Assembly: GCA_012270795.1 (NCBI GenBank)
Contig: JAAXHO010000219.1
Span: forward strand, 35,042 to 99,041
Source: Candidatus Poribacteria bacterium
GTDB lineage: Bacteria; Poribacteria; WGA-4E; WGA-3G
Length of the DNA stretch: 64,000 nucleotides
Direction: 5' to 3'
The notes beneath the pieces are model-generated. The model was not told where the DNA came from, searched no databases, and was given only the letters and a program-made list of their open reading frames with translations. Of the stretch, positions 50,783-58,729 are shown in pieces. The position numbers and the translations under genes were made by a program. Position 1 is the stretch's first letter; every line of letters begins with the position of its first letter.

Positions 50783-51586
50783 TTATTCTACAGCGACGAT
50801 TGCGATTTTCCACCTATCAGCCTGTTTACAAAGGGTTTCTGTGTTCATGATAAAGGTGCGTTTAGCTTCAACTGCCAAAACGCTTCCTTTTACGGCGTGT
50901 ACTGCCTCAAGTGTTTGCATCCCTACTGTGGGAATGTCAATGCGAAAATCATGGTTGACTGCAGCGGCTTTTGCGACGACAACACCTTTACCTCCCAAGG
51001 TTCCGCCACGTTGAATTGTTGCATCTGTTCCTTCAATAGCTTCAATTGCAAGGATGAGTTGTTTTTTTACCACAACAGTTTGCCCGATTTCCATGTTAGC
51101 CATTTGACGTGCTGTTGTTATCCCCGTTTTTATGTCTTCCCACTGTGCTGCATTCGGTTTGTGTTTCGTAAGTACGCCGGGTTCAGGGAGTAGATGTGAA
51201 AGGAAATGATCCTGTTTCAAAATAGTTATACCTGCAGTCTCAAAATGCTCAAGGATTGCTGAAATCAGTGCAGTAGGTTTTTGACCACGATTTTGAGCTA
51301 ATAACTTGATCGTTGTTACATCCATTTGAAAGGGACGAAGTAAAATATTCGGTTCTATTTTTCCGACAATGACAAGTTCACGCACATCTGTATCAAGCAG
51401 TTTTTTGATAATTTTCTGTATCTGTCCGACCCCATAATCGTATATTTCACAAGGAATTTCGTCGAATCGGTGTTTTTCTTCTTTGGTGATTTGTATGACA
51501 AGTGGTTTTAGTCCTTTGGCAGCAGCGGACTGTGCTGCGAGAATTGGAAGTTCACCTGTTCCTGCTATGATACCAACTTTTTCCAT
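50783..51586 (-). CDS. lpxI: UDP-2,3-diacylglucosamine pyrophosphatase LpxI (DUF1009)
   Basis: MEKVGIIAGTGELPILAAQSA, ELVIVGKIEPNILLRPFQMD, GGKGVVVAKAAAVNHDFRIDIPTVGMQTLEAV. Confidence 0.9.
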   Translation of the reverse strand: MEKVGIIAGTGELPILAAQSAAAKGLKPLVIQITKEEKHRFDEIPCEIYDYGVGQIQKIIKKLLDTDVRELVIVGKIEPNILLRPFQMDVTTIKLLAQNRGQKPTALISAILEHFETAGITILKQDHFLSHLLPEPGVLTKHKPNAAQWEDIKTGITTARQMANMEIGQTVVVKKQLILAIEAIEGTDATIQRGGTLGGKGVVVAKAAAVNHDFRIDIPTVGMQTLEAVHAVKGSVLAVEAKRTFIMNTETLCKQADRWKIAIVAVE

Positions 51587-51831
51587 GCTTTCTACCAATA
51601 TTCTTATAGCTGTCAAAAATATGTTAAGGAGGCTTTATGCGATAATATAGGTTTTCACTGTAAAGGATAACATAAGGATGAAAATGAAAAAAGTACAAAG
51701 TAAAATATTCATATTACTAAACCGAATTATACATAATTAGTCATATAATTGTAGATATTACTTTTTATTCTCTTTATGTTTCTTATTCCTTGAAAATATG
51801 TTATAATATGATATGTACATAAGATTTTAGT

Positions 51832-52156
51832 CATTGACTGCAAATCAGTTACGATTACAAATTGGTACAGTAGGTCTAACATTCCTGGAAACCAAGCATT
51901 CGTCCAAAAATATATGGATGCGCATGGTATAGAAGCGGAACCGTGGGCGGCACAGTCTTATGCAACGCTTTATATTCTTGCAGATGCAATTGTGAAAGCG
52001 GAAACGAAGGATGCTGCTGGTATACGGGATGCACTTGCACAAACTATGGATTTCCCCACGATTTTAGGCAATTTCTCTTTCGATCCCAACGGCGAAGCGT
52101 TATATGATCCGATTATACTAAGGGTCAATGGCGGCGTATTTGAAGTTTATGAATAG
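51832..52156 (+). pseudogene. C-terminal remnant of a branched-chain amino acid ABC transporter substrate-binding protein
   Basis: SVTITNWYSRSNIPGNQAFVQKYMDAHGIEAEPWAAQSYATLYILADAI...NFSFDPNGEALYDPIILRVNGGVFEVYE with no upstream N-terminal domain. Confidence 0.75.
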
Positions 52157-52179
52157 GCCTTGGGTTGTATGAAAATCTG

Positions 52180-52218
52180 GAGAAGTCATCATCGGTATGT
52201 TGCTGATGATGACTTCTC
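52180..52218 (+). terminator. Rho-independent terminator
   Basis: GAGAAGTCATCATC / GATGATGACTTCTC perfect 14-bp stem then TGTTT. Confidence 0.8.
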
Positions 52219-52267
52219 TGTTTAACCAAGACTTTACACACCCACATGACTTCTTTCAATTGAGGAA

Positions 52268-55252
52268 TTATTCACGTGCTACTGGCGTGATTTTCAGTTT
52301 CACTTCTTTCCCATCACGGATGACAATAATCTCAACAGGTTCCCCGATTTTCACAGCATCAAGAGCATAAGTAAGGTCATAGATGTTAGTAACCTTTTTT
52401 GCCCCGAGTTTAACTATGACATCCTCACTCTTTATTCCAGCTTTTTCTGCGGGACCACCAGCGACAACACCTGACAGTTTTACACCTTCTTCTTCGGTTG
52501 TATAATCAGGAATAGTGCCTAAGTAAGCGCGCATTGTGGCGCGGCTTGCCTGTCCCGATGCATTGCGTTCAACCTTCACGTATTCCGGTCTTTCATCTGC
52601 GCTGATGAGGTCAGATATAACACCATAGGCAAGACCTGAGATACGTTCTAAACCTGCATAGTTCAAGGTGTCAGAATCATCGGATGGACGGTTATAGTTA
52701 TTGTGTAGTCCTGTAAAGAAATTTAGCACAGGTACATTCTTTGGATAAAATGCTGTCACATCTGTTGGCATATAAGGGTCTTTGACTAATGTGACATTTA
52801 AACCGATGGGGACATTTCGTTTTTCAATAGTCTTTGTCCAGACAGGAGAAGAACCTATACCATGCAGTGTAAGTTTGTTATTTCGGAGTCGTCCGACCAT
52901 ATCAAAATTGATGTAAGCAGCAACATCTTTTAAAGGAAGGGTAGGTTTGTTGACAAAATGCGTAGAACCGATTAGGCCGAGTTCTTCACCTGACCATAGC
53001 GCAAAGATAACGCCTCTTTTGAACTTTTCTGGGTGGTTTTTGCATTCTTCACTGAACATCTCAGCTAATTTTAGGACAACAGCAGTGCCAGAAGCGTTAT
53101 CATCGGCTCCGTTATGGATTTTCTTTCTGTTTTCTCCTTTAGCAAGCGAACCGACCTCTCCGTATCCGATATGGTCATAGTGGCCGCCAACGATTATGTA
53201 TTCGTTCTCTTCAGTTTCAGTAGTGGGTGGAATCATTGCAAGGACATTCCTGTCTGATTTCTTATCTTTTTGTAAGGATGCAGCTACCTTGAGTTTTACA
53301 TCAGGAATAGCGAATTGTCCGAGGTAGTGCGGATTCTCTGTGTCAAGACCGGTCTGTACCTCTTTCAAGTTTTTGCCGGTAGTTGCTAAGAGTGCGCTAG
53401 CAACTGTATGCGTAATTGAGCCCGCGACAATACCGCAATCAGGACTTCTATTGTCAAAAGTCAGCGGAATAATCTTACCTGCATTTTGAGAATTGGGACC
53501 TGAAACGGTCAAGAACGCTTTCGCGCCTTTATCCCGTGCTTGCATTGCTTTGTAACGTATCCCTGCATAGCGAATCAGTTGTTGTTTGCGTTCGTTCTCC
53601 ACACCTTCTGGCACATAACGAAGTGCAATAACGATTTTGTCCTTTACATCTATTCCTGCGTAAGAATCGTAAGTTTCACCCGATGCTTCAGGTGCTGACA
53701 ATCCGTATCCAACAAAGACCACTTCACCTTCCACTTCACCATTGTTTGAAAAAGAAAATGGTAAATAATCTTGCTTTACAGCGAATTCAAGTTGTTCCTC
53801 AGTACCATCAATCTTGCGTGTGAGTAGGAAGTGGTTTCCATCTGGTGTGAGTTTACTTCCTGCATTAAATTCAAAGGTTTGGAAATAACTACTGTCTTCA
53901 CCTGCTGGCTTGATATTGTATTCTGACATGAAATCTGCGATATACTCTGCAGCAAGTTTTGAACCTTCAGAGCCTGTCATTCTCCCTTCTAAATCATCAC
54001 TTGCCAGATATTCTACATGTTGTTGGATACTGCTTTTAACCTCAACCTCAAATTCGGCATAAGATGGATCGACTGCGTGTGCTTCCTCTTTTGTCTCGTC
54101 GCTTCTTGATACCTGTCTGGTCGGTGAAACGGAGATTGCTTCTAATGCTGCTTGATGATCCCATGTCGCGAGATAAAGTTGTGATACTTTTTGATTATTG
54201 CGGTTTGAGGTCCAACACAACCGATTTCCATCCGGTGAGAACACGGGTAGTCCATCAAACCCATCTATTGACGTGATTTGAACAGGCTCATGTCTTCCCA
54301 TTGCATCTACAATAAAGAGCTCAAAATTAGCAAATCCGAGTTTGTTAGACGCAAAAATTACATACGCACCACTGGGATGGAAATAGGGAGCCCAAGACAT
54401 ACAACGGAAGTTCGTTAGACGTTGAACATCTGAACCGTCTAAGCGCATAGTGTATATGTCCGCTGTTTTTCCATCAGGTGAGAAATACCGCCAGACGATA
54501 CGTTGTCCATCCGGGGTAAAAAATGGGCCTCCATCATATCCAGGTGAATCTGTTAGACGTGTTTGGTTTGAACCGTCTGCATTCATGATATAGATTTCAC
54601 CAAAATAGGATGGATCTATTTCCATCTGTTTAAGCTCTTTTGGAGTAAGATCGCTTTTTGGGTAAGCATCCCGCAAAGAACAGAAGACGATGTATTTTCC
54701 ATCAGGAGAATAGGAACCTTCCGCATCGTAGCCGTGTGCGTCTGTTAGCTGCTTCAAGTTACTACCGTCACGATTTGCTGAGAAGATGTCCGTTGCTTCA
54801 TCGTAGTCCCAGCTATATCTTCGTTCCTTTCCAGTTGCTCTAAAGTTGAGTTCTTCCTTTTGCTTTGCTTCAGCGAAAACGTCGTGATGGGTAGACGCGT
54901 ATAGGACGTGATCGCTACCCGGACGAAAGAAGGCACACGTTGTTTTTCCGATACCGGGGGAGACTCGGTGGGTGTCACCTGTCAACAGATTGAGTGTGTA
55001 TATTTGAAAGAACGGGTTTTCAGGTTCACGTTCACTTTGAAATATGAGAGCGTTTCCATCTTCAGAAAAATATCCTTCTCCTGCGCGTTTACCGTCATAA
55101 GTAAGTTGTCTGATATTGGTAAGAAAACGTGCTTCGTCAGCTGCGGTTGCGTCTGAGTTTTCGTCCGCAGTATTTGGAAGTGCTGCATAACTTACAGAAA
55201 AAGCAGCGATGAGTATTGTGTAAACAAGACATATCAATTTGAAGCGGTACAT
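52268..55252 (-). CDS. TolB-like beta-propeller + M28 aminopeptidase + PDZ domain exported protein
   Basis: GSYSPDGKYIVFCSLRDA / FFTPDGQRIVWRYFSPDGK repeats; IIVGGHYDHIGYGE, NGADDNASGTAVVLKLAEMF, WSGEELGLIGS; C-terminal GGPAEKAGIKSEDVIVKLGAKKV. Confidence 0.92.
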   Translation of the reverse strand: MYRFKLICLVYTILIAAFSVSYAALPNTADENSDATAADEARFLTNIRQLTYDGKRAGEGYFSEDGNALIFQSEREPENPFFQIYTLNLLTGDTHRVSPGIGKTTCAFFRPGSDHVLYASTHHDVFAEAKQKEELNFRATGKERRYSWDYDEATDIFSANRDGSNLKQLTDAHGYDAEGSYSPDGKYIVFCSLRDAYPKSDLTPKELKQMEIDPSYFGEIYIMNADGSNQTRLTDSPGYDGGPFFTPDGQRIVWRYFSPDGKTADIYTMRLDGSDVQRLTNFRCMSWAPYFHPSGAYVIFASNKLGFANFELFIVDAMGRHEPVQITSIDGFDGLPVFSPDGNRLCWTSNRNNQKVSQLYLATWDHQAALEAISVSPTRQVSRSDETKEEAHAVDPSYAEFEVEVKSSIQQHVEYLASDDLEGRMTGSEGSKLAAEYIADFMSEYNIKPAGEDSSYFQTFEFNAGSKLTPDGNHFLLTRKIDGTEEQLEFAVKQDYLPFSFSNNGEVEGEVVFVGYGLSAPEASGETYDSYAGIDVKDKIVIALRYVPEGVENERKQQLIRYAGIRYKAMQARDKGAKAFLTVSGPNSQNAGKIIPLTFDNRSPDCGIVAGSITHTVASALLATTGKNLKEVQTGLDTENPHYLGQFAIPDVKLKVAASLQKDKKSDRNVLAMIPPTTETEENEYIIVGGHYDHIGYGEVGSLAKGENRKKIHNGADDNASGTAVVLKLAEMFSEECKNHPEKFKRGVIFALWSGEELGLIGSTHFVNKPTLPLKDVAAYINFDMVGRLRNNKLTLHGIGSSPVWTKTIEKRNVPIGLNVTLVKDPYMPTDVTAFYPKNVPVLNFFTGLHNNYNRPSDDSDTLNYAGLERISGLAYGVISDLISADERPEYVKVERNASGQASRATMRAYLGTIPDYTTEEEGVKLSGVVAGGPAEKAGIKSEDVIVKLGAKKVTNIYDLTYALDAVKIGEPVEIIVIRDGKEVKLKITPVARE

Positions 55253-55347
55253 CTTAATCTCTCCTATCTAAATTTAATTTACTGTGGAATCATTATTAAT
55301 TTTCGCCTATAACCAAAAATACTGAATGAATTTAATGTAGGAACAAT

Positions 55348-55509
55348 TATGGCAGATTAAATTATACAATTAATTCTACATTCTGAGTTGTAGGAGCGAT
55401 CTTCAAATCAAGAAATCAAAGGTATGAATGCCTTTTGGCATTCCCCGGGTCGCGACCTGGAGGTCGCTCCTACCGAAGAGGTATATAATTATTTCAATAA
55501 TTTACCATA
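55348..55509. mobile_element. MITE-like element, TATGGTAAATTAT TIR family (copy 2)
   Basis: TATGGCAGATTAAATTATACAATTAATTCTACATTCTGAGTTGTAGGAGCGA...GTATATAATTATTTCAATAATTTACCATA. Confidence 0.8.
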
Positions 55510-55571
55510 GATAAAGTCATTATTGCGGGTATAGTTATAACGCGCGATAAACTGAGGTTAATCGGATAAAA

Positions 55572-56447
55572 CTATAGGTACTCAGCTGCTTTCTGTTTGA
55601 GAAATGCAAGTCCATCTGAAGCAAGACTTTCTGCACTCGGTGCAATATCGCGCCAGATGCAAGTTGCAGCGGCTATCTCTTTGACAGCAGGCGTGAACGA
55701 CTCAATAACAAGCCATCTATTATAGTCGACTTTAGCCAAAGCACCAAAAACGCCATCCCAATCAACAAGGCCTGTTCCTGGTGTACCTCGGTCGTTTTCA
55801 CAACAGTGCATGTGATGTAGCAAATCACCTGTATTAACTATTGCATCTGCTTGATTTTTTTCTTCAATGTTCATGTGGAATGTGTCTAAATGCACCTTAA
55901 AATAGGGACTATCCACTGCTTGACTAAGTTTTACAGCGTCTTCAGCGATGTTGACAAAATAGGTTTCAAAGCGGTTCAAGGGTTCACTTGCAAGTGTAAC
56001 ACCGTGTTTTCCACTAAATTCTGCCACCTCTTGCAATCCTTCAACACACCATCCCCATTCCTGATCGTTCCTACCACGTCCAACGAGTTTGCCAACGGCA
56101 CTGTACATCGGTCCGACGAGTGTATCTGCCCCCAACTCAGCAATAACTTCAACGGTGTGTTTGAGATAGGTTTTGGCATTTTCACGAATGGCGGGGTCTT
56201 CGTCAATCGGATTCCTATCGCCGCCCATGATATTGCACCCAATGGTTTCTAAGCCAGTATCTTTCAGGATTGCTTGGGTATAGGGGATGTCCACCGTATC
56301 AGGATCAAAAACGGGAATTTCAACCCCATCAAAACCCAGTTCTGCAACCTTTGGAATCAGGTCAGCGGTTTCTTTGTCAAATTTATCTGCCCACAACAAT
56401 AAATTTACTCCAAACTTTGGCATATCTGTCGTTCTCCTTATTGTCAA
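55572..56447 (-). CDS. Sugar phosphate isomerase/epimerase (AP endonuclease 2-like TIM barrel)
   Basis: KFGVNLLLWADKFDKETADLIPKVAELGFDGVEIPVF, ASEPLNRFETYFVN, HLDTFHMNIEE. Confidence 0.9.
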   Translation of the reverse strand: MTIRRTTDMPKFGVNLLLWADKFDKETADLIPKVAELGFDGVEIPVFDPDTVDIPYTQAILKDTGLETIGCNIMGGDRNPIDEDPAIRENAKTYLKHTVEVIAELGADTLVGPMYSAVGKLVGRGRNDQEWGWCVEGLQEVAEFSGKHGVTLASEPLNRFETYFVNIAEDAVKLSQAVDSPYFKVHLDTFHMNIEEKNQADAIVNTGDLLHHMHCCENDRGTPGTGLVDWDGVFGALAKVDYNRWLVIESFTPAVKEIAAATCIWRDIAPSAESLASDGLAFLKQKAAEYL

Positions 56448-56519
56448 TTATTAGATGTTTACAATGAACTATCATGTCTTATGTATGTAATGTTTTTAAC
56501 ATCTGAGATGTGTGAAGAA

Positions 56520-58283
56520 TTATTCAGGTTTATATTCAGATGCTAACACAAAATAGAAATGACATATTAGACTTTCATTTTTTTGATTAGAGAGTTCAGG
56601 ATTGGGTGTTTCTATATCTTCAAATTCCAAACGTGTTCCTGCGGGAAGGAAAATAGGTTTGTTGTAATGGTAGACCTCATTCCATTTAAAATCAGACTTC
56701 ATTACCCATAACATTTTAATCTGTTCACCCGTTGGGGTAATGGCAACAATTCGCATATCATGCTTATATACTTGTAACGATGGATACACATTTAAGATAT
56801 ACACATCTTTTTTTAACCGATACGAAGAAACCACATTTTGTTGATTGGAATATCCTGTCATCGTAACTTTGTGTAGCTTGGTTGTTTCTGTTTTATTGGT
56901 AAAATAGACTCCTATGAGCATGCTTTTATCTGCTTGGTTGTCACTGTTGTGCAACTGCATTTCAAGGATGATTTCTCCCCTCTTAGGTAATAGATGGCCG
57001 ATTCCATCTGGTAAAAAGTTTGGTACGATCCCTGGTGTCCACGTCCAATCAATTCTGTTCATATTGTCTTGTGCAACTGGCTTATCAACTGATTTCGTTG
57101 CACCGTCTTCAGCACTATCCATCTTCTGTGATTTTCTTTCTGACCCAATAACTGCGTTAATACGACGTATATTGAATCCACTGTCTAACTGAAAATCAAT
57201 ACCACGCACATATTTTTCTTCTTCAAAGTTAGTTGGAATAACAAGTGAGATAGCTATATCATGTCCTTGGGGCAATTCATTGAGATTGGCAGTTTTTATT
57301 ACCAAATCAGGTTCTCCGTGTGTCCATGTGTCTGAAGGTTGCGGGTTGGGTTCCGCTTTGACTATAGGACCTTTTGGAGTACCAGCTTCAACCCATTTAG
57401 TGAACATCTCAATTTCAGAGGCGGTGAGTCGTCTTTCGTTCTTGAAATCACCATAACCTTGACCCAATCTCCAAAGTGGCATGAGTTTTGCTTGCGTGTA
57501 TTTCGCAATTTTGGTTGCATGTGTCTTTGCATCAGCATAATTGGAGAAAGTAAGGGGAGCAATTCGATCCTGTTGATGGCAAGTTTGACAGTTCTTTTGG
57601 ATAAGCGGCGCGATGTGTTCGCTATAGGTAATATCACTTTCATTGGGTAATTCGGGAAGATGAATCGTGCATCCGAATGCTGGGGTTTCCTTAACAGACA
57701 CCTTTTTTCCATCAAGGACTGCAACAAGTGCCTCCTTTAAATAGGTATGTTTAACACGTGTTACGATGCGATTGTCGTCTATCGGACCACGGTATCTGAG
57801 CGTATTGGAGCTGTCGATAAGATGTACTTGCGGAGTCATTGTTGCACCGAGATGCCGTGCCAAACTACCATCCGTGTCCTTGACGATTAAAAAGGGGAAT
57901 TCCGCCTTCTGAACATAAGTTTGAACATCTTCCAAAGAGTCATTTTCGTTGGCATACACACCAACAAGGGTGACATTTTTTTCAGTAAATTCAGCATGCG
58001 TTCTTCTTAGCCGCATTGTATATCGCTGCGCAACAGGACATTCTGTAGAGAGAAATACAAAGATAACCGGGCCCTGCTTGGTCAGTGTATCAAGTTGATA
58101 CGTATTTCCCTTTAGTGTTGAAAAGGTATAATTGCCGATTTGGGAATCAACAGAAACCTGCCCCTTTTGCGTAGATGCTTCTTGAATGACACGGTTTTTG
58201 CGTGAAATCGTAAAATTTTCAGCTGCTTGCACAGATATAGAAATAATTAGAATGTGGAAGAAAATCGTAATTAGGTGTTTCAT
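56520..58283 (-). CDS. Redoxin/AhpC-TSA-like domain + CxxCH haem-c-like motif + C-terminal Cu-monooxygenase-like domain
   Basis: GPVIFVFLSTECPVAQRYTMRL (thioredoxin fold), HIAPLIQKNCQTCHQQDRIAPLTFSNYADA, C-terminal MLIGVYFTNKTETTKLHKV...VYHYNKPIFLPAGTRLEFE. Confidence 0.75.
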   Translation of the reverse strand: MKHLITIFFHILIISISVQAAENFTISRKNRVIQEASTQKGQVSVDSQIGNYTFSTLKGNTYQLDTLTKQGPVIFVFLSTECPVAQRYTMRLRRTHAEFTEKNVTLVGVYANENDSLEDVQTYVQKAEFPFLIVKDTDGSLARHLGATMTPQVHLIDSSNTLRYRGPIDDNRIVTRVKHTYLKEALVAVLDGKKVSVKETPAFGCTIHLPELPNESDITYSEHIAPLIQKNCQTCHQQDRIAPLTFSNYADAKTHATKIAKYTQAKLMPLWRLGQGYGDFKNERRLTASEIEMFTKWVEAGTPKGPIVKAEPNPQPSDTWTHGEPDLVIKTANLNELPQGHDIAISLVIPTNFEEEKYVRGIDFQLDSGFNIRRINAVIGSERKSQKMDSAEDGATKSVDKPVAQDNMNRIDWTWTPGIVPNFLPDGIGHLLPKRGEIILEMQLHNSDNQADKSMLIGVYFTNKTETTKLHKVTMTGYSNQQNVVSSYRLKKDVYILNVYPSLQVYKHDMRIVAITPTGEQIKMLWVMKSDFKWNEVYHYNKPIFLPAGTRLEFEDIETPNPELSNQKNESLICHFYFVLASEYKPE

Positions 58284-58473
58284 GTGTATGGAATTTCTCT
58301 GTTATGGAAGCGTGTTTTGAAGTATATTTTAAGTATATCCTTATTGAGTTTAAACGTCAACTGTTTTTTGGTGGTGTGTCAGAGGCATTCAATTCTTTTG
58401 ACAACTTCCGTGTGATATGGTATTATACAAACATATTACAAACGCTCCCATAACCCTCTAACCATAACTGTAA

Positions 58474-58622
58474 TATGGTAGGTTATACAATTACTTCTAC
58501 ATTCTGAGTTGTAGGAGCGACCTCCAAATCAACAGTATGAATGCCTTATGGCATTCCCCGGGTCGCGACCAGAGGTCGCTCCTACAGAAGATGGGTATAA
58601 TTAATTCAAAAGTCCACCAGAG
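58474..58622. mobile_element. MITE-like element, TATGGTAAATTAT TIR family (copy 3, diverged right end)
   Basis: TATGGTAGGTTATACAATTACTTCTACATTCTGAGTTGTAGGAGCGACC...GGTCGCTCCTACAGAAGATGGGTATAATTAATTCAAAAGTCCACCA. Confidence 0.65.
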
Positions 58623-58729
58623 TATGAAAACCAAAACAGGAAAAACCCGACACTTCACATTTAGGAACAATTTCCCGTATTGAAAGAATGAAGACAAACT
58701 AATTTTGTTTTACATAAAGGAGAAAATAA

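Noticed and set aside
50445-58622. Recurring GTAGGAGCGACC / GGTCGCTCCTAC units considered as a CRISPR-like array
   Set aside because: Copies are dispersed over kilobases, palindromic and embedded in TIR elements; no regular spacers and no cas genes.
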